Positions 17,008 through 25,450 of a stretch of 64,000 nt of DNA are shown piece after piece. The notes beneath the pieces were generated by a model, which searched no databases, was not told where the DNA came from, and saw only the letters and a list, made by a program, of their open reading frames with translations. Each line of letters begins with the position of its first letter. Position 1 is the first letter of the stretch. Source of the DNA: CAVZMI01 sp050011775 (GTDB lineage Bacteria > Bacteroidota > Ignavibacteria > UBA10030 > CAVZMI01); the NCBI GenBank assembly GCA_050011775.1, contig JBEKIL010000013.1, positions 1 to 64,000 on the forward strand. Reading direction: 5' to 3'. The position numbers and the translations under genes were made by a program.

Positions 17008-17355
17008 ATGCCACGTTCGCAAAACAAAGTTGCCTCCCACCGCCGTCGCAAGCGCGTTATTGCGCAGGCGAAAGGCTACTGGGGACGCAGGAGTAAGGTC
17101 CTGACGGTCGTTAAGCATTCCGTCGACAAGGGAATGCAGTATGCGTATCGCGACCGTCGTGCAAAGAAACGCAGCTATCGACAGTTGTGGATTGCACGAA
17201 TTAATGCGGCAGCCCGGATGCAGGGGACGACCTACTCGAAGCTTATCGCCGCTTTGAATTCAAAAAATATTGATATTAACAGGAAAATTCTTGCCGATCT
17301 TGCAGTGAACGACGCACGAGCGTTTACTGAAATCGTGAAGTTTGCCCTGGCCTGA
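17008..17355 (+). CDS. rplT: 50S ribosomal protein L20
   Basis: 115-residue L20 with the typical RSQNKVASHRRRKRVIAQAK start and RQLWIARINAAARMQG core. It assembles early on 23S rRNA and in other bacteria represses its own operon. An 89-base gap separates it from rpmI and carries an AGGAGA Shine-Dalgarno. A terminator follows directly. Confidence 0.96.
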   Translation: MPRSQNKVASHRRRKRVIAQAKGYWGRRSKVLTVVKHSVDKGMQYAYRDRRAKKRSYRQLWIARINAAARMQGTTYSKLIAALNSKNIDINRKILADLAVNDARAFTEIVKFALA

Positions 17356-17363
17356 TCTTCTAT

Positions 17364-17404
17364 CCCGTCCTTTTCGATTCAGGACAGGGCGGGAGGTTTT
17401 TCTT
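17364..17404 (+). terminator. Terminator after rplT
   Basis: CCCGTCC (17364-17370) pairs with GGGCGGG (17387-17393), followed by AGGTTTTTCTTTT. It separates the IF-3/L35/L20 unit from pheST. Confidence 0.6.
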
Positions 17405-17467
17405 TTCGAGTGAGGAATTAATCGAAAAGAGGAGCAAGAAGATTTTTTTATTAATTGAATCTTCCTC

Positions 17468-18478
17468 ATGAAAGAAAAAATAGAAAAAATTCGTACGCAG
17501 GCACTTGCAGAAATCGGAGCGGCTCGTTCGGCAGACGATCTTGATCGATTCCGTCTTGCCTATTTGGTACGGAAAGGGAAGATTGCAGAGCTGTTCGATC
17601 AGTTACGTACAGTGCCACCTGCAGAAAAACCGGCTGTGGGTAAACTGCTCAATGAATTGCGAAACGCAATCCAGGCTGCATTTGATGCGAAACAGCAGGC
17701 CGTTGAATCGAAGGCGGGGACGAAGAAGGGATTCATCGACCTGACGATCCCGGGTCGCTTACGGCCTGTCGGTACGAAACATCCGATAACCCAGACGCTC
17801 GATGAAATGAAGCGCATCTTCCTGAATCTTGGTTTTAGCGTAGTCGACGGACCGGAAGTGGAAGATGATTATCATAATTTTGGGGCGCTCAATTTTGCAC
17901 CGGATCATCCGGCGCGCGATATGCAGGATACATTTTTTATCGGTGAGCAGGTTCTTCTACGGACACATACCTCGCCTGTCCAAATACGGGTGATGGAAAA
18001 TCAGAAACCGCCGGTTCGCGTTGTCATGCCGGGACGATGTTATCGGAACGAGGCAATCAACACGCGAAGCTATTGCATGTTCCATCAAATCGAAGGTCTC
18101 TATGTCGACAGACATGTGACATTTGGTGAACTCAAAGGAACACTTTTTGCATTTGCACGGCAGTTCTACGGACACGACATCAAGTATCGGTTCCGGCCAA
18201 GCTTTTTCCCTTTCACAGAGCCAAGTGCGGAAATGGATATCACCTGCTTCCTCTGTCACGGCAAGGGATGCCGTGTCTGTAAATATTCCGGGTGGCTTGA
18301 AATACTCGGCTGCGGTATGGTCGATCCGAATGTATTCAAGGCTGTCGGATACGATCCGGATGAATTGACAGGCTATGCATTCGGTATGGGAATCGAGCGT
18401 GTTGCACTGCTGCGACACGGTATCAATGATATCCGTCTACTTTTTGAAAACGATATTCGTTTCTTGAATCAGTTCTGA
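17468..18478 (+). CDS. pheS: Phenylalanyl-tRNA synthetase alpha subunit
   Basis: 336 residues, normal length. An N-terminal coiled coil binds tRNA. The class II catalytic core has motif 2 around MPGRCYRNEAINTRSYCMFH, phenylalanine-pocket residues in FFPFTEPSAEMD and motif 3 in GMGIERVALLRHGINDIR. A Cys-rich insert (CFLCHGKGCRVC) resembles the zinc-type variants seen in many bacteria. It forms an alpha2beta2 enzyme with the next gene, 5 bases downstream. Confidence 0.96.
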   Translation: MKEKIEKIRTQALAEIGAARSADDLDRFRLAYLVRKGKIAELFDQLRTVPPAEKPAVGKLLNELRNAIQAAFDAKQQAVESKAGTKKGFIDLTIPGRLRPVGTKHPITQTLDEMKRIFLNLGFSVVDGPEVEDDYHNFGALNFAPDHPARDMQDTFFIGEQVLLRTHTSPVQIRVMENQKPPVRVVMPGRCYRNEAINTRSYCMFHQIEGLYVDRHVTFGELKGTLFAFARQFYGHDIKYRFRPSFFPFTEPSAEMDITCFLCHGKGCRVCKYSGWLEILGCGMVDPNVFKAVGYDPDELTGYAFGMGIERVALLRHGINDIRLLFENDIRFLNQF

Positions 18479-18483
18479 CATAT

Positions 18484-20913
18484 ATGAAAATTTCATTATC
18501 CTGGTTACACGATTATGTCTCCTGGGGAGTTTCACCGGAAGAACTGGCACATCGCTTGACGATGGTCGGGCTTGAAGTCGAATCAATCGAAAATCTTGGA
18601 AAACAATTTGACGGTTTTGTTGTGGGCGAAGTGGTCGACCGTCAAAAGCATCCGGATGCCGACAAACTTACGGTGTGTTCGGTCAATGTCGGAAAGGGAG
18701 AAACACTACAAATCGTCTGCGGTGCACCGAATGTCGCAGCCGGACAGAAAGTCGCAGTCGGACTTGTTGGCACAATCGTTCCTCATAATCAACACGACCC
18801 GGATGGAAAACCATTTGCACTCTCTCAGGTCAAGATTCGCGGCGTGGAATCCTTCGGAATGATTTGCTCTGAGTTCGAGCTCGGCGCCGGTGAGGATGCA
18901 AATGGGATTCTAGTTCTTTCGAACAACGCCATCCCCGGAATGCCGCTGGCCGACTATTTCGGTTTAAACGATATCGTGTTTGAAATCGGCATTACAGCGA
19001 ACAGGCCGGATTGCTTAAGCCATCTCGGCGTTGCACGGGAAGTTGCCGCCCTTTTCGGTACGAAAATCAAACGCCCCGTTCCTGCAATAAAAGAATCCGA
19101 AACACCGACCGCAAAGGTGGCGATAATAAAAATCGAAGATCCCATTGCATGTCCCAGATATACCGGCCGCGTTATCCGGAATGTGACGATAAAGGAATCG
19201 CCGGCATGGTTACAGCGCCGATTGAAAGCTGTAGGTCTTCGGCCGATTAATAACGTGGTTGATGTAACGAACTACGTCTTGATGGAAACGGGGCATCCGC
19301 TCCACGCATTTGATTATGATTTACTCAATGAACATACAATCATTGTACGCTGTGCGCACGAAGGGGAAAAATTTATTACACTTGATGGAAAAGAGCGAAC
19401 GCTTCGAGCCGATACATTAATGATCTGTGATGGTAAAAAAATGGTTGCGGTGGCCGGCGTCATGGGAGGGATGAATTCTGAAATAAGCTGGAGTACAAGG
19501 AATGTCCTGCTTGAGAGCGCATATTTTTCTCCAACGAGTATCAGGCGGACATCAAAATACCTCGGCTTGAATACCGATGCATCACAGCGGTTCGAACGGG
19601 GAGCGGATCCGGCAATTACCCAATATTCTATTGATAGGGCTGCCGCACTCATACAGGAAACCGGCGGCGGTGAAATATGTAAAGGAGTTATCGACGCTTA
19701 CCCAAAAGAGATACAACGTCTGGTCGTCCCGATTCGGGTCGGAAGGGCCAATGCATTACTGGGAACGTCGCTGACAGATTCGGTAATTTCTGACCTCCTG
19801 GCGAAAATTGATTTCAAGATCATTGAAGAAAAAGGTGACACGCACTGGGTTGAAGTACCGTCATTCCGTCCTGATGTGGAACGTGAGGTAGATCTTATCG
19901 AAGAAATTGCCCGGCTTCACGGCTATGATAATATCCCGGATCAGACTGTTGCGTCGATCGATTTTACATCACTTCAGACGCCGGTAGATCTGGCTGATGC
20001 CCTGCGTGATTGGCTGGTCGGTTGTGGATTCAACGAGATTATTACAAACAGCATGCAGGATCCTAAGGTTGCCCGTCTGGGACACGAAGCTATTATAGAG
20101 GTACAAAACCCGTTAGGTATTGAAATGTCGGCACTCCGGACGAGTCTCATTCCTGGAATACTTCAGACAATCAGGCATAACCAGTTTCATGGGAATGAAA
20201 ACTTAAAAATCTTCGAAATCGGCCATGTTTTTCACCGTTCTGACGAACACAACCCGAAAATACTGGTTGATAATATAATAGAAGAAGAACGTATTGCCCT
20301 GGCGATGATCGGGAATGTTCACTTCGAAGCTTGGGACGAACCACTTCGATCTGCTGATATCTATGATATCAAAGGCGAGGTTGAATCGCTCTTCAAGAAG
20401 ATTTCGCTTGACAAACACAGGTTTATTTATTATTCTACCCAAAAGACTTTAAGTGAATCTTGCATTACTATTGAAATAAGTGACACTTATGCAGGGTTCA
20501 TTGGAATGATTCGAGATGAAGTAGCTAAGATGTTTGATGTTGAAGGATCGGTCTTTGTCGCTGAACTAGATCTTGATCTTCTCAGGCAGCATCGAAACCT
20601 TCATCGCGAGTATCATCCACTGTCAAAGTTTCCGGTAGTGCGTCGTGATCTCGCCTTTGTTGTCGATGTGGAGATACATGTTGAAGATATGATCCGGCAG
20701 ATGAAGATATCAGCGGGATCGATAGTACGGCAGGTAAAATTATTTGATGTTTTTATTGATGATCGATTTGGAGTGGGGAAAAAAAGCATTGCGTTCAGGT
20801 TAGAATTTCTCTCGCTGGAGCGCACATTGATTGATAAAGAAATTGATATGTCGGTAGATAAGATAGTAAGAGATTTCGCACGGATGTTCAATGCAGAGCT
20901 TCGCAGTGCATAG
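18484..20913 (+). CDS. pheT: Phenylalanyl-tRNA synthetase beta subunit
   Basis: 809 residues, full length. Order: core start ISLSWLHDYV, EMAP-like tRNA-binding domain at about 40-150 (VDRQKHPDADKLTVCSVNVG), B3/B4 editing domain at about 210-375 with GLRPINNVVDVTNYV, B5 domain near 400-470, and the C-terminal FDX-ACB anticodon-binding domain (KFPVVRRDLAFVVD near 715 onward). It directly follows pheS. Confidence 0.96.
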   Translation: MKISLSWLHDYVSWGVSPEELAHRLTMVGLEVESIENLGKQFDGFVVGEVVDRQKHPDADKLTVCSVNVGKGETLQIVCGAPNVAAGQKVAVGLVGTIVPHNQHDPDGKPFALSQVKIRGVESFGMICSEFELGAGEDANGILVLSNNAIPGMPLADYFGLNDIVFEIGITANRPDCLSHLGVAREVAALFGTKIKRPVPAIKESETPTAKVAIIKIEDPIACPRYTGRVIRNVTIKESPAWLQRRLKAVGLRPINNVVDVTNYVLMETGHPLHAFDYDLLNEHTIIVRCAHEGEKFITLDGKERTLRADTLMICDGKKMVAVAGVMGGMNSEISWSTRNVLLESAYFSPTSIRRTSKYLGLNTDASQRFERGADPAITQYSIDRAAALIQETGGGEICKGVIDAYPKEIQRLVVPIRVGRANALLGTSLTDSVISDLLAKIDFKIIEEKGDTHWVEVPSFRPDVEREVDLIEEIARLHGYDNIPDQTVASIDFTSLQTPVDLADALRDWLVGCGFNEIITNSMQDPKVARLGHEAIIEVQNPLGIEMSALRTSLIPGILQTIRHNQFHGNENLKIFEIGHVFHRSDEHNPKILVDNIIEEERIALAMIGNVHFEAWDEPLRSADIYDIKGEVESLFKKISLDKHRFIYYSTQKTLSESCITIEISDTYAGFIGMIRDEVAKMFDVEGSVFVAELDLDLLRQHRNLHREYHPLSKFPVVRRDLAFVVDVEIHVEDMIRQMKISAGSIVRQVKLFDVFIDDRFGVGKKSIAFRLEFLSLERTLIDKEIDMSVDKIVRDFARMFNAELRSA

Positions 20914-20933
20914 AACAAGATGATGGAGTATTG

Positions 20934-21266
20934 ATGATCCAACACACGGAATCAGAACTATCGCAGTTACATGTTGTTAAAACGGTCGAAGCGATGCTGC
21001 GTGGGCTCTTAGGAAAAGCGCAACATGCAGCAGAGATAATTGCCAGCCTGCGATCCGAGAATCAGATACTCAATCGTCATATAGAGGAATTGGAACAACA
21101 TATCACGCAGTTACAGCGGGAACTTTCTGCGCGTGAAATGGAGTTACAACAGAAGGAGGCGAAAGGAAAACAAATAATCGCGGAAGGTTTTCTGACGCCT
21201 GAAGAAAAAGCGATCATGCGCGAAAAAATAAAAGATTTCCTCGCGCGGATATCGCAGTATGTATAA
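20934..21266 (+). CDS. Short coiled-coil protein, ZapB-like by position
   Basis: 110 residues, nearly all predicted helix with heptad-like leucine/isoleucine spacing (IIASLRSENQILNRHIEEL, HITQLQRELSAREMEL). No signal peptide or catalytic motif. It lies between pheT and zapA, where many bacteria carry a small coiled-coil division protein. A ZapB-type role in FtsZ-ring assembly is inferred from position and shape only. Start taken at ATG 20934. Confidence 0.6.
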   Translation: MIQHTESELSQLHVVKTVEAMLRGLLGKAQHAAEIIASLRSENQILNRHIEELEQHITQLQRELSAREMELQQKEAKGKQIIAEGFLTPEEKAIMREKIKDFLARISQYV

Positions 21267-21292
21267 GGCATATTTGACTACGGCCTACGACT

Positions 21293-21598
21293 ATGACAAC
21301 CGACGGAAAAAGCGTTAGAGTAAAAATTTTCGGTTCAGAATATCCACTCCGGGGTGACAACGAAGAACTCACAAAACGGGTCGCATCATATGTGGATGAG
21401 ATGATCCAGACAATCCATGAGAAAATTCCAGAGCAACCGCCACTGACAATTGCTGTGCTCTCTGCATTAAATATCACTGAAGATCTATTTAAGGAGAGGG
21501 ATGGCGCACAGTCATTTCTCTCGACAGTTGAAAGTGAAGTTGCCAGAATCTCTGAAATTTTGGATCAATCAATAGAACCTGATCCCTCCATGCACTAA
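21293..21598 (+). CDS. zapA: Cell division protein ZapA
   Basis: 101 residues. The N-terminal ZapA globular domain is clear (VRVKIFGSEYPLRG, EELTKRVASYVDEMI), followed by the helical coiled-coil tail. ZapA bundles FtsZ filaments at the division ring. It is followed by the 6S RNA candidate and rny, the same order as in some deltaproteobacteria. Confidence 0.88.
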   Translation: MTTDGKSVRVKIFGSEYPLRGDNEELTKRVASYVDEMIQTIHEKIPEQPPLTIAVLSALNITEDLFKERDGAQSFLSTVESEVARISEILDQSIEPDPSMH

Positions 21599-21600
21599 CG

Positions 21601-21860
21601 CTGTGAGGGTGGCGATACATTGAAACCACGTTCTTTGTAAAGTAATGACGGTTAGGATATTAAACAACCGCACCGTCAGCCGTAGTCAAACAAAAAAGAA
21701 CCATTAGTGAGACTCAAGGGAGCTCGACTCGTGAGCGTGAATTACAGGCCTCACCTTTCACGAGAAGGGATTCTTGCCATGACTTCCGTCGTATAATGCA
21801 CGGGACGAGCGAGTCGGTGGACGTAAAACACGTTCAGGCGGGCACCCACTGTGTATGAAA
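21601..21860 (+). ncRNA. ssrS: Candidate 6S RNA (SsrS) between zapA and rny
   Basis: A 330-base gene-free gap lies exactly where ssrS sits in several bacteria (zapA-ssrS-rny). Closing complementarity is visible between GTGAGGGTG (21604-21612) and CACCCAC (21843-21849). Internal stems include GACGGT/ACCGTC, CGTGA/TCACG and CGACTCG/CGAGTCG (7 bp, long range). This gives a long, mostly paired RNA with interruptions. It is somewhat longer than typical 6S RNA, and the exact ends are uncertain. 6S RNA sequesters housekeeping RNA polymerase holoenzyme. Confidence 0.6.
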
Positions 21861-21904
21861 GAAGGTTCTTTCATTGCACGCATACGGCTGCGATGCGGTT
21901 TTTT
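21854..21904 (+). terminator. Hairpins and intrinsic terminator before rny
   Basis: TGAAAGAA-GG-TTCTTTCA is followed by CGCAT (21879-21883)/ATGCG (21893-21897) and GTTTTTTATTT. It probably ends the ncRNA transcript 25 bases before the rny start. Confidence 0.55.
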
Positions 21905-21928
21905 ATTTATGGTGAATTCGGAGGTAGT

Positions 21929-23491
21929 ATGGAATTATACATTTTTATTCCATTTCTTATCGCTGCTGCGGCAGGAATTTTCTGGGGCGGGTGGTTGATT
22001 AGCGCCAGAATATCCCAGGCGAAGATAGGAAGTGCAGAAGAACGTGCAAAGAAGATCATCGAGGATGCTGAGAAAGATGTTGCTTCACTCAAGCGTGAAA
22101 AACTTCTTGAAGTCAAAGACGAATGGTATAAAAAGAAACAAGATTTTGATACGGATGTCAATGCCCGTAGAAATAAACTTCAGGCGTACGAAAAACAGCT
22201 GAGTAACCGTGAAGAGAACATCGACAAAAAAGTGGAGTTTCTCAATCGAAAAGAGAAAGAAGTGACGAGCCTGAAGCAAGAGTACGAGACCAAGGTCCAG
22301 CTGGTAACTTCAAGAGAGCGCGACCTTCAGAAACTTATTGAGGAGGAGAATATCAGACTCGAACGCATTTCAGGGATGACCCGGGATGATGCAAAGAAAC
22401 TTCTCATCGATAACATGGTCTCTGACGCAAAGACTCAGGCTGCACAACAACTGAAAGAAATACGGGATGAAGCGCGTGACTCAGCTAAGAAAGAAGCGCA
22501 AAAATTGGTCGTTCAGGCTATTCAACGGACAGCCGCGGACCACTCTGTGGAAACGACCGTGAGCGTTTTAAGCATACAGAGCGACGAGTTAAAGGGGCGC
22601 ATCATAGGACGTGAAGGGCGAAACATCCGGGCATTCGAAGCTGCAACCGGAGTCGATGTCATCGTCGATGATACTCCGGAAGCGGTCATTCTATCGGGCT
22701 TTGATGCATTCCGAAGAGAAGTAGCCAGGTTATCACTTGAGCGACTCATCGCCGATGGAAGGATCCACCCCGCACGAATCGAAGAAATCGTCGAGAAAAC
22801 GCGTAAGGAGCTCGAAGAAGAAGTCGTACGAATCGGTGAGAATGCACTCCTCGAGGTCGGACTACACGGCGCTCACGCTGAGATTATAAAACATCTCGGC
22901 CGGATGAAATATCGATCGAGTTATGGACAAAATCTGTTGCAACATAGCATCGAAGTCGCGTATCTGACAGGAATCATGGCTTCTGAGCTCGGCATCGATA
23001 TTAATATGGCAAAACGGGCAGGACTCCTTCACGATATCGGCAAAACGGTCGACCGGACAGTCGAAGGTCCTCATGCATTGCTGGGATATGACCTTGCAAA
23101 GAAGTACGGTGAACATCCTGTCGTTTCCAATGCAATTGGTTCGCACCATGAAGATATACCGATGGAGCATCCGATTGCAGCATTGGTTCAGGCGGCAGAC
23201 GCTATTAGCGGTGCACGCCCCGGAGCACGCCGTGAATCTGTAGAAGGATACGTCAAGCGTCTCGAAAAGCTCGAATCTCTCGCGCAAGGATTCAGCGGTG
23301 TCTCAAAGACCTATGCGCTTCAAGCAGGACGTGAAGTCCGGGTCATTGTTGAACATGATAAGGTCGACGACGCCCTTGCCGATCAACTGTCACATGACAT
23401 CGCTGCGAAGATACAACAAGAGATGGAATATCCCGGACAAATTAAAGTGACTGTCATTCGTGAAGTACGTGCGGTTGCATACGCTAAATGA
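21929..23491 (+). CDS. rny: Ribonuclease Y
   Basis: 520 residues. The ATG at 21929 is chosen: GGAGG lies just upstream and the product starts MELYIFIPFLIAAAAG, the expected N-terminal membrane anchor. An earlier in-frame TTG would read through the ncRNA. After the anchor come about 150 residues of charged coiled coil, a KH domain near 223 (IIGREGRNIRAFEAATG) and an HD phosphodiesterase domain with HSIEVAYLTG and AGLLHDIGK near 366. This membrane-tethered endoribonuclease starts decay of many mRNAs. It overlaps the coaE frame. Confidence 0.95.
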   Translation: MELYIFIPFLIAAAAGIFWGGWLISARISQAKIGSAEERAKKIIEDAEKDVASLKREKLLEVKDEWYKKKQDFDTDVNARRNKLQAYEKQLSNREENIDKKVEFLNRKEKEVTSLKQEYETKVQLVTSRERDLQKLIEEENIRLERISGMTRDDAKKLLIDNMVSDAKTQAAQQLKEIRDEARDSAKKEAQKLVVQAIQRTAADHSVETTVSVLSIQSDELKGRIIGREGRNIRAFEAATGVDVIVDDTPEAVILSGFDAFRREVARLSLERLIADGRIHPARIEEIVEKTRKELEEEVVRIGENALLEVGLHGAHAEIIKHLGRMKYRSSYGQNLLQHSIEVAYLTGIMASELGIDINMAKRAGLLHDIGKTVDRTVEGPHALLGYDLAKKYGEHPVVSNAIGSHHEDIPMEHPIAALVQAADAISGARPGARRESVEGYVKRLEKLESLAQGFSGVSKTYALQAGREVRVIVEHDKVDDALADQLSHDIAAKIQQEMEYPGQIKVTVIREVRAVAYAK

Positions 23492-24140
23492 TAATGGGTC
23501 GCCTGAAAACCGGAAACAGGTTCTTCGGATCGGTGTTACCGGTGGAATCGGGAGCGGCAAATCTGTAGTGTGCTCGATACTTCAGGAATGCGGTATTCCG
23601 TTGATTGAAGCTGACAGACTTGCGCGGATTCTAATGGTTCATGATGCTATTCTCAAATACCGGATCATTGCTGAATTTGGAGAGCACATCTATCATGCGG
23701 ACGGAAGTCTTAACCGGCAGGCCATGGCGAGGATAATCTTCAGTAATCCCGATCGACGGAAACAGCTTGAAGCAATCGTTCATCCCCGTGTGATTAGTGA
23801 AGTCGATCGATTATTGGGCGATATAGACAATGCACCGTATGCCGTAGTCGAGGCTGCCCTGATTTACGAAGCGGGATTAGATAGAAATCTCGATTATATT
23901 ATCGTTGTGGATGCAGATGAACGACTTCGCATCGCACGCATCCATGAACGCGATGGAACAGCCGGGGAAGAAATCCGGCAACGGATGAATGCACAAATGT
24001 CTACAAAGGAGAAACGAAAGCGGGCAGATTTTACTATTATTAATAACGGGACTTTCGCCGAACTGCGAAAACAGGTACTGTTTGTTCATACCATACTAAT
24101 AGGCCTTGCAAGACGCATTCAAAAGGGAGAGATAGAATAA
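23460..24140 (+). CDS. coaE: Dephospho-CoA kinase
   Basis: Last step of coenzyme A synthesis, phosphorylating the 3'-OH of dephospho-CoA. P-loop IGVTGGIGSGKS at about 26-37, then LIEADRLARIL and RIIFSNPDRRKQLEAIVHP, typical of CoaE. Length 226 with the GTG at 23460, overlapping rny by 32 bases; GTG 23469 or TTG 23475 are alternatives, and the enzyme domain itself starts near QVLRIGVTG. Probably translationally coupled to rny. Confidence 0.92.
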   Translation: MKYVRLHTLNDNGSPENRKQVLRIGVTGGIGSGKSVVCSILQECGIPLIEADRLARILMVHDAILKYRIIAEFGEHIYHADGSLNRQAMARIIFSNPDRRKQLEAIVHPRVISEVDRLLGDIDNAPYAVVEAALIYEAGLDRNLDYIIVVDADERLRIARIHERDGTAGEEIRQRMNAQMSTKEKRKRADFTIINNGTFAELRKQVLFVHTILIGLARRIQKGEIE

Positions 24141-24162
24141 TAATTCAGTAGGAGAAACAGCC

Positions 24163-25374
24163 ATGACCTCGTTCGAGGAAGCAGCAAACTTATTCTTCAA
24201 TACTTACAAACGATATCCCATCGAAATCGATCGTGGTGAAGGTCTATATCTCTACACTAAAAGCGGCGATCGATATCTCGATCTTTTCGGCGGGTTGGCG
24301 GTGAACGCCCTGGGATATAATAATGAAGCTGTGAACCGGGCCATCGAGAAACAGATTAAAAGGTATATCCATCTCTCAAACCTTTTCTATCAAGATTCAC
24401 AGATTGCGCTTGCTGAACGTCTCCTTGCTTATTCGCGTTATGCGAAAGTTTTTTTCTGCAACAGCGGAACCGAAGCAATCGAAGGGGCAATGAAGCTTGC
24501 ACGGAAATGGGGAAAGCCGAAAGGGAAAAGCGATTTTGTCTCTCTTTCGAATTCATTTCATGGGAGAACATACGGGGCTGTAACACTCACTGAGCGTCAC
24601 AAATATCGCGACGGTTATGAACCGATGCTTCCAGGTGTTTCATATGCACAATTTAACGATCCCGATGATCTGTGTCGTGCCGTTACAGAGAACACAGTCG
24701 CAATCGTTTTTGAGTGCATCCAGGGTGAAGGCGGAATATTTCCCATCTCAAAGGAGTTTGCCGATGCCATGGTTGAATTACGCAGTAAATACGACCTCTT
24801 ACTGATAGCCGATGAAATACAGGGAGGACTCGGGCGTACCGGAAAATTTTTTGCATTTGATCATTTTGGATTCCGTCCGGATGTTGTTGTCGTGGCAAAA
24901 CCACTGGGAGGCGGCCTTCCTCTCGGAGCAATTCTCGGTTCTGAAAGAGTTGCCGAAACGTTTAGTATTGGTGCCCATGGTACGACCTTTGGTGGAAATC
25001 CGGTAGCATGCGCGGCAGGAGTCGCAACTCTCGAACAGATTGTCGAGAAAGGTGCAATGGCCAACGCAGCATCCGTCGGTGAATATTTGAAATCACGGTT
25101 TGAAGACCTGAAACTTGAATATCCAGATCTGATCCGCGAAGTCCGCGGCCGGGGAATGATGCTGGGAATCGATTTGACAGTCGAGGGGACTCCATTTGTC
25201 GATAAACTTCTACAACGCCGGATTCTCATCAATTGCACCAATACGACAGTACTCCGTTTTCTACCGCCGTACATTCTGACAACGCAGGAGGCTGATTCGG
25301 CTCTCTTTGCTTTGAGAGAGGTGATTCAAGAGTACGTCAATACGCCGGCATTAGCATCACATGATCACGTATGA
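24163..25374 (+). CDS. Class III aminotransferase (acetylornithine/ornithine aminotransferase family)
   Basis: PLP-dependent enzyme of 403 residues. N-terminal GEGLYLYTKSGDRYLDLFGG, cofactor-phosphate contact FCNSGTEAIEGAMKLAR, LLIADEIQGGLGRTGKFFAF, and the Schiff-base lysine in VVAKPLGGGLPLGAI near residue 246. This pattern fits ArgD/RocD-like enzymes, but the true amino donor cannot be fixed from sequence. No arginine genes are adjacent; neighbours are coaE and nadB. AGGAG precedes the start. Confidence 0.85.
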   Translation: MTSFEEAANLFFNTYKRYPIEIDRGEGLYLYTKSGDRYLDLFGGLAVNALGYNNEAVNRAIEKQIKRYIHLSNLFYQDSQIALAERLLAYSRYAKVFFCNSGTEAIEGAMKLARKWGKPKGKSDFVSLSNSFHGRTYGAVTLTERHKYRDGYEPMLPGVSYAQFNDPDDLCRAVTENTVAIVFECIQGEGGIFPISKEFADAMVELRSKYDLLLIADEIQGGLGRTGKFFAFDHFGFRPDVVVVAKPLGGGLPLGAILGSERVAETFSIGAHGTTFGGNPVACAAGVATLEQIVEKGAMANAASVGEYLKSRFEDLKLEYPDLIREVRGRGMMLGIDLTVEGTPFVDKLLQRRILINCTNTTVLRFLPPYILTTQEADSALFALREVIQEYVNTPALASHDHV

Positions 25375-25450
25375 TTCTTTTAAATAGGAATTCTTGATGG
25401 TAAGGCGTTCAGGAGATATCCTGGACGCCTATGTTATCTTAAGGATCGAA

